Of a stretch of 64,000 bases of DNA, positions 17,236-24,268 are shown one piece after another (positions within the stretch are counted from its first letter, which is position 1; every line of letters starts with the position of its first letter). The DNA comes from Oscillospiraceae bacterium. Its GTDB lineage: Bacteria > Bacillota > Clostridia > Oscillospirales > Acutalibacteraceae. The notes under the pieces are model-generated. The model was not told where the DNA came from. It saw only the letters and a list, made by a program, of their open reading frames with translations, and made no database searches. A program made the translations under genes and the position numbers. The stretch is from assembly GCA_902786285.1 (NCBI GenBank), contig CADABX010000002.1, positions 108,308 to 172,307 of the forward strand, in the 5' to 3' direction.

Positions 17236-18606
17236 GTGAAAAATCCGACCTTTTACCAGATCACCGACCTGCACCTGTATGCAGACGAGGCGATCGGCTC
17301 CTACGGCAAAGGCTATGACCGCAAGGCGCAGATGGATCAGAAGTGCATGAAGGAATCGTGCGCCATCATCGACGCTGCGTTTGAGGAAATGATTGCCGAC
17401 AAAGAGACCGACGTCATCATCATCTCGGGCGATCTGACCTTTGACGGCGAAAAGGCAAGCCACGATCTGCTTTTGACAAAACTGCAAAAGCTCAAGGACG
17501 CCGGCAAACGCGTCTATCTGACCACCGCGACGCACGACTACAATAAGACCGCCTGCGGCTATACCGAGCAGGGCGCGTTCAAGGTGGAGCAGTATACGCG
17601 CGAGCAATTGCGCGAGCTCTATGCCGACTACGGCTGGCAGGAGGCGATCGCGGAGCACAAGCCGTCGTTTTCCTATGTGGTGCCGGTCTTTCCGGGCTGG
17701 CGCTTCCTGATGCTCAACGACGACGGCGACGGCGAAGCGTTTTGCGGCTTTAACGACGATCAGCTCGCGTGGATCAAAGCGCAGGTGCGCGACGCGGACG
17801 CGGCAGGCGACAGGGTCATTGCCGTGACACACCACCCGATGCTGCCGCCCACGAAGATCTATCCGATCTTCTCCCACCGCGATATGCTCGGCGGCTATGA
17901 GACCACCGCGCCGATGTTTGCCGACCTCGGCATCAAATACGTCTTTACGGGTCACACGCACATGCAGTCGATCAAACACATCGACACGGTGCGCGGCAAC
18001 CGGATGTATCATATCAACACTGCCTCCATCACCGGCCATCCGGCGCCGTACCGCCTTGTCACGATCGAGCCCGACGGTCTGGATATCAAAACGAAGAACC
18101 TGCAGTCGTTCGACTGGGATCTCGGCGGCAAAACGGTTGATCAGTACATGAAGGACCACTTCCTGTTTATGCTCGAGGATATCTTCGATTCCATGGAAAA
18201 CGACATCGAGCATTTCAAACAGCTTGCTAAGACCTTTTCGATGGACGAAAAAACCGTCGACCGTCTGCGCCCGCTGCTCAAAATTTTGGGCAAAATGGTC
18301 AACGGCGTCACGTTCAAGGGCCTTGCGCGCATGTTCTTTACGGCCAACAAGGTCGACCCATCCGTGGCGGACAAAAAGGTGCGCGACTTTATGCTGGAAC
18401 TGATCTCCGACATGTATTCCGGCGTCCGGCAGTTCCCGCCGGAATCGAAGGAATATCAGTCCTTCATGCCGGTCGTCCGGCGTATCGGCAGGGTCGTCCG
18501 CCTGACGGATTATTACGGCGTCAAGGTGGAGCTCAGCGATCTGTTTGACGATCTGCTCTATAACGTCGGCCCGTTCGACAACAACAACGCATTTTTACCG
18601 TTTTGA
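17236..18606 (+). CDS. Calcineurin-like metallophosphoesterase
   Basis: The 456-residue protein carries the metallophosphoesterase blocks in order: QITDLHLY, ISGDLTFDGE, TTATHDYN, VTHHPML and FTGHTHMQ. The usual GNHD block reads ATHD, so the Asn-to-Thr change at a metal/phosphate contact is notable. About 170 residues after the catalytic domain form a helical extension of unknown role. No signal peptide is visible, so it is probably cytoplasmic. The substrate is unknown: cyclic nucleotides, glycerophosphodiesters or sugar phosphates are possible. Placement behind iolE, and a GDPD further on, suggest but do not prove phospholipid headgroup processing. Confidence 0.85.
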   Translation: MKNPTFYQITDLHLYADEAIGSYGKGYDRKAQMDQKCMKESCAIIDAAFEEMIADKETDVIIISGDLTFDGEKASHDLLLTKLQKLKDAGKRVYLTTATHDYNKTACGYTEQGAFKVEQYTREQLRELYADYGWQEAIAEHKPSFSYVVPVFPGWRFLMLNDDGDGEAFCGFNDDQLAWIKAQVRDADAAGDRVIAVTHHPMLPPTKIYPIFSHRDMLGGYETTAPMFADLGIKYVFTGHTHMQSIKHIDTVRGNRMYHINTASITGHPAPYRLVTIEPDGLDIKTKNLQSFDWDLGGKTVDQYMKDHFLFMLEDIFDSMENDIEHFKQLAKTFSMDEKTVDRLRPLLKILGKMVNGVTFKGLARMFFTANKVDPSVADKKVRDFMLELISDMYSGVRQFPPESKEYQSFMPVVRRIGRVVRLTDYYGVKVELSDLFDDLLYNVGPFDNNNAFLPF

Positions 18607-18617
18607 ACAAACATCCG

Positions 18618-18642
18618 CAGCCGCCTTCCCGGCGGCTGTTTT
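18618..18642 (+). terminator. Rho-independent terminator
   Basis: A perfect 8-bp stem CAGCCGCC / GGCGGCTG with loop TTCC, then TTTT, lies between the phosphoesterase and the GH16-like gene. Confidence 0.8.
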
Positions 18643-18658
18643 GACAGGAGGATGCTCT

Positions 18659-19624
18659 ATGCTGAACAAGATCCCCAAACGCGCCGTCGCCGCCTGGACG
18701 GCCATGCTGCCGGCGCTTTTCGCCGCGTGCAAAGCGCTGTTTTTGCTGCAGGGCAAACGCTTCGTCGCGCTGATCGTCGCGTCTTTCCAACTGTTCGGCG
18801 CCGCGCTGTTCGATCTGCCGGTCAAGCCTTATCTCGACGAGATCGACATGTCCCGGTTTGTGCTGACGTTCGAGGACAACTTTGACCGCGGCTTTGACGA
18901 CACCGTCTGGCAGGGGCACTATGTCTACGGCGACGACGACACCCAAAGACGCGACACCGCCTGGTGGAACCGCGATCAGGTCAGCTTCACCGACGACGGC
19001 TGTCTGTGTATCACGGCGCAGTATCGGGAGGACGGCCCTGCCGGCGCGCAGTATTATTCCTACGGTATGGAGACCAATCCCAACAAAAACTACAACGGCC
19101 GCCACACGGGATTCGAGCAGCTTTACGGCTATTTTGAGGTACGCTGCATTTTGCCCAAGGGCGCAGGCCTCAACCCGGCGTTCTGGCTGCTGACCGACGG
19201 CATGTGGGACGACGACACCGACGGCGGCGTCACGGGGTGCGAAATCGACGTGTTGGAAACCGGCACCGATTTTGATCAAAAAAGCAAATATTTCGGCTCC
19301 ATTTTGCAAACCGTGCATGTGGACGCCTACGGCGACGCGCACAAACAGGAAATCCAGGGCTGGTACTACGCCGACGATCCCTACAATAAATTCAACACCT
19401 ACGGCGTGGAATGGAACAAAGACGGCTACATCTTTTATGTCAACGGCCGCGAAACGGCGCGCACGGACTTCGGCGGCGTGTGTCAGGTGCCGCTGTATCT
19501 GATCCTCTCGCTCGGCGTGAACGAAAAGGTGGCGGATAACGAGTATCTCCCGTCGGCCTTTGTTGTGGACTATGTGCGGGCGTATCAGTATAAGAATGAA
19601 GGGATTCAGGGATTGAGGGGTTAA
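18659..19624 (+). CDS. Glycoside hydrolase family 16-like protein with N-terminal membrane segments
   Basis: The 321-residue protein starts with a hydrophobic region (about residues 10-50, one or two membrane segments), then a GH16 beta-jelly-roll. The catalytic signature ExDxxE is Glu195, Asp197, Glu200 in GCEIDVLETG. FEVRCILPKGAGLNPAFWLL and the late YGVEWNKDGYIFYVNG block are also typical. GH16 enzymes retain configuration on beta-1,3/1,4-glucans, agars or related polymers. The substrate is not deducible. The start follows AGGAGG. Its last residues (EGIQGLRG) are encoded by the octamer array of element C, so the C-terminus was probably extended by repeat insertion. Confidence 0.85.
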   Translation: MLNKIPKRAVAAWTAMLPALFAACKALFLLQGKRFVALIVASFQLFGAALFDLPVKPYLDEIDMSRFVLTFEDNFDRGFDDTVWQGHYVYGDDDTQRRDTAWWNRDQVSFTDDGCLCITAQYREDGPAGAQYYSYGMETNPNKNYNGRHTGFEQLYGYFEVRCILPKGAGLNPAFWLLTDGMWDDDTDGGVTGCEIDVLETGTDFDQKSKYFGSILQTVHVDAYGDAHKQEIQGWYYADDPYNKFNTYGVEWNKDGYIFYVNGRETARTDFGGVCQVPLYLILSLGVNEKVADNEYLPSAFVVDYVRAYQYKNEGIQGLRG

Positions 19625-19738
19625 GGGATTGAGTGAAAAAGGGCGCAGCAGTCATTCTTTTCGCGGATGCAGCGTGATGACCGGAGCTTCCGGCCGTCGC
19701 GTCACGTAGTCCCTCAGTCCCTTCGCCCCTCCATCCCT
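19600..19738. mobile_element. Element C: inverted octamer-array element
   Basis: Four 8-bp units of the type AGGGATTG (19600-19631) face four inverted units of the type CAGTCCCT (19707-19738). A hairpin-rich stretch with CCGGA..TCCGG lies before the right array, as in elements A and B. The left array contains the stop codon of the GH16-like gene. Confidence 0.5.
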
Positions 19739-19749
19739 TACCGCAAGCC

Positions 19750-19778
19750 TTGACAACCTCCCCGCACGGTGCTATAAT
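19750..19778 (+). promoter_or_regulatory. Consensus sigma-A promoter for the GDPD gene
   Basis: TTGACA, 17 bp, TATAAT: both hexamers are perfect. Confidence 0.9.
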
Positions 19779-19810
19779 CAGTGTACTTGTTACAGGAAGG
19801 TGAAAAAACC

Positions 19811-20578
19811 ATGGCTCAGATCCATGTGATCGCACACAGAGGCGCAAACATCTATGCGCCGCAAAACACAATACCCGCCTTTCAGCGCGGTCTGGAAATC
19901 GGCGTGGACGGCTTTGAAACCGACGTCCATCTGACGCAGGACGGCAAGCTCGTGCTATGCCACAACTATACCATCGACAAAACGTCAAACGGCAAGGGCA
20001 GCATTTCGCAGATGACGCTCGGCAAGCTGAAAACCTTCGATTTCGGCTCGTACTTTTCGCCGAAGTTCGCCGGCACGCAAATTCCGGCGCTGCGGGAGCT
20101 GCTGGAGCTGGTGGCCGACGATCCGCAGATCAAGGTGCTCAACATCGAACTGAAAAGTCCGCGCACCAACGAAACGTCCATCGTGCACGACACGATTGCC
20201 ATGGTCAAAGAATACGGCCTGTTCGACAAAATGCTGATGTCCTCGTTCGACCCCAAGCTGCTGCTTGAAGCCAAGCGGATCGACCCGAAAACGAAGACCG
20301 GCTTTCTTTACAGCCCGAACAGCAAATTCCAGTTCCGCATCTACCGCAATCCGCTGGAGTTCGCAAAAAGCATCGGAGCCGATGCGCTGCATCCGTTTTC
20401 GATGTATGTCAACGCCGATCTGGTCAAAAAGGCCCACAACGCCGGCATGCAGATCAACGTCTGGACGGTCAACAGTCCGCGCTCCATCCTGCGGCTGGCG
20501 CAGCTTGGCGTGGACGGTATCATCACCGACTATCCCGATGTGGTCAAGGGCGTGCTGGAGGCGCACAACTACCGATAA
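19811..20578 (+). CDS. Glycerophosphodiester phosphodiesterase
   Basis: The 255-residue TIM barrel has the GDPD signature HR..ExD..H: AHRGA near residue 9, FETDVHLTQDG, then LVLCHN. Substrate-side blocks KVLNIELKSP and the late INVWTVNSP are also typical. The usual PENT motif reads PQNT, a substitution at a conserved acidic position. GDPDs hydrolyse glycerophosphodiesters (for example glycerophosphocholine or glycerophosphoinositol) to glycerol-3-phosphate and an alcohol. No signal peptide is seen, so it is cytoplasmic. It has its own consensus promoter and a strong terminator. Confidence 0.9.
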   Translation: MAQIHVIAHRGANIYAPQNTIPAFQRGLEIGVDGFETDVHLTQDGKLVLCHNYTIDKTSNGKGSISQMTLGKLKTFDFGSYFSPKFAGTQIPALRELLELVADDPQIKVLNIELKSPRTNETSIVHDTIAMVKEYGLFDKMLMSSFDPKLLLEAKRIDPKTKTGFLYSPNSKFQFRIYRNPLEFAKSIGADALHPFSMYVNADLVKKAHNAGMQINVWTVNSPRSILRLAQLGVDGIITDYPDVVKGVLEAHNYR

Positions 20579-20586
20579 CCAGGCGC

Positions 20587-20617
20587 GGAGAGACCGAAAA
20601 GTCTCTCCACTTTTTTT
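20587..20617 (+). terminator. Rho-independent terminator
   Basis: GGAGAGAC / GTCTCTCC stem, six-base loop, then seven T after AC. Confidence 0.9.
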
Positions 20618-20627
20618 GCGGGAACTA

Positions 20628-20656
20628 TTGACAATTGAGAAAAAATAGTGTAGAAT
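20628..20656 (+). promoter_or_regulatory. Promoter of tRNA-Val
   Basis: TTGACA, 17 bp, TAGAAT, 20 bp before the tRNA. Confidence 0.8.
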
Positions 20657-20675
20657 ACCTTTCGCAGCAGCAAAC

Positions 20676-20752
<77 letters not shown>

Positions 20753-20754
20753 AA

Positions 20755-20787
20755 ATGTCGATGCTATCCAGCATCGGCATTTTTTTG
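20755..20787 (+). terminator. Terminator of tRNA-Val
   Basis: ATGTCGATGCT / AGCATCGGCAT stem with one G-T pair, then seven T. Confidence 0.85.
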
Positions 20788-20837
20788 CGGGTTTGCCGCT
20801 GCAAAACAAAATCCAATCTCAAATGGAGGCTATCAGT

Positions 20838-21701
20838 ATGAATACGAAAAAAATCATCTGCCTTGTGCTGTCGCTGGTTCTTTGCACCGCGCTGTTCGCG
20901 GCCTGCGGCAAAACCGAAACACCGGCAGAAAACGGCCAGAACCCGGTTATGAACATTGTCGGTACGTACATGAACGACCGCTGCACCGCGACCATCGAGG
21001 CGCAGGGCGAAAACGGCGCCAAGGTTTCCGCCTATTGGGGCGAGACCGCCAAAGACGGTTTCCAATGGGAACTGACCGGTACATTCAACGCCGAAACCAA
21101 CCGCATCAACTACACCGACGCCAAAAAGATGAGCGTGACCTATACCGACGTGGACGTCTATGATGTCAACGAGGTGGTGTTTGAAAACGGCGCGGGCTAC
21201 ATTCAGGTGAACGAAGACGGCACCCTGACATGGGAGGACGACCAGGACAGCAACATGTCCTTTGAACCGCTCGAATTTGTCACGCCGGACGATGCCGAAG
21301 AGGCTGATGCCGCATCGGATAGCGCCGAACCGGCAGAAGAAGTGTCCCACGACTTTGCCGACTATACCGGCATCTACGGCGCCGGCCGCTGCTCGATCGA
21401 GATCGGCGGCGACAAGGACAACGCAACCATCAGCGTGACCTGGGGCAGCTCTGCCGCAGAAGCCAGCGTGTGGACCATGAGCGGCTCGTTCGATCCCGAT
21501 ACGCTGCGCATCAACTATTCCGACAGCGTGAAGGCGAACCGTGTCTATGACGAAAACGGCGAAGTCGCCTCCGAAACGGTGGAATACGAAAACGGCGTTG
21601 GCCGCATCCAGTTCTTCGGCGACGGCACCCTTGCATGGCAGGACGAGCAGGAAGCCGACCAGCTGATCGATATGACCTTCGAAAAAACGCTTGTCGATTG
21701 A
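20838..21701 (+). CDS. Lipoprotein with two tandem copies of one beta-domain
   Basis: The 287-residue product starts with a lipoprotein signal ending in the lipobox LFAAC, so it should be anchored to the outer face of the membrane. Two homologous domains of about 110 residues follow. Each opens with GTY or GIY, an RCT/RCS block, a W-G turn, WELTGTF or WTMSGSF, RINYTD or RINYSD, and ends with GTLTWEDDQ or GTLAWQDEQ. An acidic linker (PDDAEEADAASDS) joins them. I do not recognise the family. GGAGG precedes the ATG. The tRNA terminator lies just upstream, so a promoter is hard to place. Confidence 0.8.
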   Translation: MNTKKIICLVLSLVLCTALFAACGKTETPAENGQNPVMNIVGTYMNDRCTATIEAQGENGAKVSAYWGETAKDGFQWELTGTFNAETNRINYTDAKKMSVTYTDVDVYDVNEVVFENGAGYIQVNEDGTLTWEDDQDSNMSFEPLEFVTPDDAEEADAASDSAEPAEEVSHDFADYTGIYGAGRCSIEIGGDKDNATISVTWGSSAAEASVWTMSGSFDPDTLRINYSDSVKANRVYDENGEVASETVEYENGVGRIQFFGDGTLAWQDEQEADQLIDMTFEKTLVD

Positions 21702-21713
21702 TCCGATTCTTCA

Positions 21714-21741
21714 AACAGCGCGCAGACGGCGCGCTGTTTTT
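21714..21741 (+). terminator. Rho-independent terminator
   Basis: AACAGCGCGC / GCGCGCTGTT stem, then T run. Confidence 0.85.
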
Positions 21742-21764
21742 CTATCCGGCGGTCCGGTTCACCC

Positions 21765-21793
21765 TTGCCTTTTTCTGCAATATCCTGTATAAT
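21765..21793 (+). promoter_or_regulatory. Sigma-A type promoter
   Basis: TTGCCT, 17 bp, TATAAT, about 50 bp before the DUF1643 gene. Confidence 0.55.
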
Positions 21794-21845
21794 CATGGAC
21801 AGCAGCACGCCCGGCACACCTTGCCGTCGGCGGAAAGGAGAAGCT

Positions 21846-22469
21846 ATGCATATTCCCACCGCAGAAAGCACAACGCTTTCCATCGAACCGTTTGAACAGG
21901 CGCTAAAGGAAGCAAAGCAGCAGTCGCATATCCGCTATAACGTCAACGACTGGCTCTATGTGCCGAATCATTATACCGAATACCGGTACATCCTCGGCAC
22001 CACGGGCAAGCACCCGCTGATCTGCATCGGCATCAATCCGTCCACGGCGGCGCCGAACGATCTGGATCCCACGCTCAAATCCGTGGAGCGCATCGCACTG
22101 CATAACGGCTTCGACAGCTTTATCATGTTCAATGTCTATGCCCAGCGTGCCACCCGTCCGGACGACATGGACCGCACGATGAGTGAAACGCTCCACCGCG
22201 AAAACATGCGTGCGTTCGATTATATCCTGTCGCTCTGTGAAGACGGGCAGCCCGCCGTCTGGGCGGCCTGGGGCAACATTGTGGAAATGCGGCCCTATCT
22301 CAAAGACTGCCTGCGCGATATGGTGCGGCTCGGCAAACAGCACGGCGCGCGCTGGTATTCCTGCGGCGCGATCAGCAAAAAGGGCCATCCGCACCACCCG
22401 CTCTATCTCAAAAAAGACAGTCCGCTCGACCCGTTCGACATGGAAACGTATTTGGAAACGAGCCTGTAA
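21846..22469 (+). CDS. DUF1643 domain protein
   Basis: The 207-residue protein carries the DUF1643 core: CIGINPSTAAPNDLDPT, then GFDSFIMFNVYAQRATRP, a WAAWGN block and the C-terminal GHPHHPLYL. The domain is widespread in bacteria and phages without an agreed function; its fold resembles uracil-DNA-glycosylase-like nucleotide-binding proteins, which is family inference rather than something visible here. The start follows AAAGGAGAAGCT. spoIIID follows closely but has a sporulation-type promoter of its own. Confidence 0.83.
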   Translation: MHIPTAESTTLSIEPFEQALKEAKQQSHIRYNVNDWLYVPNHYTEYRYILGTTGKHPLICIGINPSTAAPNDLDPTLKSVERIALHNGFDSFIMFNVYAQRATRPDDMDRTMSETLHRENMRAFDYILSLCEDGQPAVWAAWGNIVEMRPYLKDCLRDMVRLGKQHGARWYSCGAISKKGHPHHPLYLKKDSPLDPFDMETYLETSL

Positions 22470-22472
22470 GGT

Positions 22473-22500
22473 ATAACCCGTCGCCGTCCCTCATACCTAT
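22473..22500 (+). promoter_or_regulatory. Candidate sigma-E promoter of spoIIID
   Basis: ATA and CATACCTAT are separated by 16 bp, close to the mother-cell sigma-E consensus ATA-N16-18-CATACAnT. spoIIID is a sigma-E gene in Bacillus. Confidence 0.5.
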
Positions 22501-22519
22501 TGGATGAGGAGAGATGGCG

Positions 22520-22774
22520 ATGGGTCTTTTTACGGAAGCACGGGCAAAGCAGCTCGGCGCCTATATTGTGGAAACCGGAGCAACGGTGCGGCAGGCGGCG
22601 CAAAAATTTGCCGTGAGCAAATCGACGGTCCATGTGGATGTGACGCGCCGGCTGCGAACGCTCGACCCCGATTTGTACGACCGCGTGCGGCAGGTGCTCG
22701 ACGAAAACAAACGCGAACGGCATCTGCGCGGCGGGCTGGCAACCAAGCGAAAGTTTGCATCAACTGACTGTTGA
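22520..22774 (+). CDS. spoIIID: Sporulation transcriptional regulator SpoIIID
   Basis: The 84-residue protein matches SpoIIID throughout: YIVETGATVRQAAQKFAVSKSTVH forms the helix-turn-helix (about residues 15-40), and the basic C-terminal block VLDENKRERHLRGGLATKRK is the second DNA-contacting region. SpoIIID acts in the mother cell, repressing or activating many sigma-E genes and helping switch to sigma-K. The second of two nearby ATGs was chosen because GAGGAG is eight bases before it; the first, at 22514, is only two bases away. Confidence 0.94.
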   Translation: MGLFTEARAKQLGAYIVETGATVRQAAQKFAVSKSTVHVDVTRRLRTLDPDLYDRVRQVLDENKRERHLRGGLATKRKFASTDC

Positions 22775-22799
22775 CTTTTCAATTCAAATATGCTATACT
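22771..22799 (+). promoter_or_regulatory. Sigma-A type promoter of the hyd operon
   Basis: TTGACT, 17 bp, TATACT. The -35 overlaps the stop codon of spoIIID. Confidence 0.7.
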
Positions 22800-22804
22800 A
22801 CGCA

Positions 22805-22899
22805 CGTTACCTGACACAAAGAGCCATCTGCGTGAAAGGTGCGGCATAATCGTTGTAACGCGGGATCGCTGCGCCTTGTCGGGTGCGGCGATCTTTTTA
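22805..22899 (+). promoter_or_regulatory. Structured leader with terminator before the hyd operon (candidate attenuator or riboswitch)
   Basis: CGTTAC (22805-22810) pairs with GTAACG (22855-22860), enclosing a small hairpin CATCT/AGGTG. Right after it is a 12-bp terminator GATCGCTGCGCC / GGTGCGGCGATC with TTTTT (22864-22898). GGTGCGGC occurs twice, at 22838-22845 and in the terminator's 3' strand, so the first copy can pair with the terminator's 5' strand as an antiterminator. No known riboswitch class was recognised. Confidence 0.6.
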
Positions 22900-22924
22900 T
22901 TATTTATTGTATGGAGGACTATTT

Positions 22925-23173
22925 ATGGAAACCAGAGTTGCAGTGATGAGTATCATTGTGGAACAGACCGAAACTGTGGACGCGCTCAACGCGCTGCTGC
23001 ATGACTACGGCGATTACATTATCGGACGCATGGGCATTCCCTATCGTCAGAAGGGTATCAACATCATCTCCATCGCGCTCGACGCGCCGCAGGACACGCT
23101 CTCTGCGCTTGCGGGCAAGATCGGCAACCTGTCCGGCATCAGCGTCAAAACGGCGCTTGCGAATCTTTCGTGA
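22925..23173 (+). CDS. TM1266-type iron-only hydrogenase system regulator
   Basis: The 82-residue protein is an ACT/NikR-C-like ferredoxin-fold domain of the TM1266 family: RVAVMSIIVEQ, then LHDYGDYIIGRMGIPY, GINIISIALDAP and LAGKIGNLSGISVKTAL. The family is named for its frequent place beside hydrogenase maturation genes and is thought to sense a small ligand or act as a regulator; its role is unproven. GGAGG precedes the ATG. Its TGA overlaps the GTG start of hydE, indicating translational coupling. Confidence 0.88.
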   Translation: METRVAVMSIIVEQTETVDALNALLHDYGDYIIGRMGIPYRQKGINIISIALDAPQDTLSALAGKIGNLSGISVKTALANLS

Positions 23174-24240
23174 CCGCGCTTTCTTTGGCACGCGCCCTGT
23201 GTGCCGGCGAACCGTTGGACGCCGCCGCCTTTGAAACGCTGCTTGCGGAAAGCACCGAAGAAACCGACGCGCTGCTGAAGGGCGCCGCCGTGCGCGTGCG
23301 CAAAGAGATCTACGGCAACAGCGTTTTTGTGCGCGGCCTGATCGAGATCAGCAACGTTTGCAAAAACGACTGCTACTACTGCGGGATCCGCCGCAGCAAC
23401 CGCTGCGCCGACCGCTACCGGCTGACGAAGCAGCAGATTCTCGACTGCGCCGACGAGGGCTATCGCCTCGGCTTTCGCACCTTCGTTTTGCAATCGGGCG
23501 AGGACGGCGCGCTGACCGACGACTTTTTGTGCGATCTGATCGAAAAGATCAAAACTTCACACCTGGATTGCGCCGTCACACTTTCGCTCGGCGAACGCAG
23601 CAAAAAAAGCTATCAGATGCTCTTTGACGCAGGCGCGGACCGCTATCTGCTGCGGCATGAGACCGCAACGAAGGCGCACTACGAAAAGCTGCATCCGCCG
23701 GCGCTCTCGTTCGACAACCGGATACAGTGCCTGTATACACTGCGCGAGATCGGCTATCAGGTCGGCGCCGGCTTTATGGTCGGCTCGCCCTTTCAGACCA
23801 AAGCCGACCTTGCGCGCGATCTGTGCTTCATCCGCGACTTTGCGCCCGATATGTGCGGCATCGGTCCGTTCATTCCCCATAAGGATACGCCCTTTGCGCA
23901 GTATCCGCAAGGCGCGCTCAGCGAAACGTTGCGGCTGCTGTCTATCATCCGGCTGCTGAAACCGAACATCCTGCTGCCGGCAACCACCGCGCTCGGCACG
24001 ATCCATCCGCTGGGGCGCGAACTGGGGATCGAAGCCGGCGCAAACGTCGTGATGCCGAACCTGTCGCCGGTGGACGTGCGCAAGAAATATGCGCTCTACG
24101 ACAACAAGATCTGCACCGGCGAGGAATCCGCCCAATGTAAGGACTGCCTGTCGCGCCGGATAGAAAGTATCGGCTACGAAGTGGTCGTCGACCGCGGCGA
24201 TATCAAAAAAGAACCAGTATCATCTCACGCCGAAGAGTGA
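23170..24240 (+). CDS. hydE: [FeFe]-hydrogenase H-cluster radical SAM maturase HydE
   Basis: The 356-residue protein is a radical SAM TIM barrel with Cys64, Cys68 and Cys71 in CKNDCYYCGI binding the [4Fe-4S] cluster. Other HydE/PylB/BioB-group blocks are LQSGEDGAL, LSLGERSKKSYQML, YLLRHETA and VGSPFQTKADL. HydE acts on the HydG product in building the dithiomethylamine-bearing subcluster of the hydrogenase active site. It begins with GTG in a 4-base overlap with the preceding stop. The operon order is regulator, hydE, hydG, hydF. No hydA structural gene is in the window. Confidence 0.95.
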   Translation: MTALSLARALCAGEPLDAAAFETLLAESTEETDALLKGAAVRVRKEIYGNSVFVRGLIEISNVCKNDCYYCGIRRSNRCADRYRLTKQQILDCADEGYRLGFRTFVLQSGEDGALTDDFLCDLIEKIKTSHLDCAVTLSLGERSKKSYQMLFDAGADRYLLRHETATKAHYEKLHPPALSFDNRIQCLYTLREIGYQVGAGFMVGSPFQTKADLARDLCFIRDFAPDMCGIGPFIPHKDTPFAQYPQGALSETLRLLSIIRLLKPNILLPATTALGTIHPLGRELGIEAGANVVMPNLSPVDVRKKYALYDNKICTGEESAQCKDCLSRRIESIGYEVVVDRGDIKKEPVSSHAEE

Positions 24241-24268
24241 TCTGAGGCGAAAGAAAGGAATAAACAAT

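Noticed and set aside
22840-22899. T-box leader before the hyd operon
   Set aside because: TTGTAACGCGGG resembles the T-box TGGTACCGCGGG, but the key bases that bind the tRNA 3' end are changed, the stretch before it is too short for a Stem I, and GTAACG is better explained by pairing with CGTTAC upstream.
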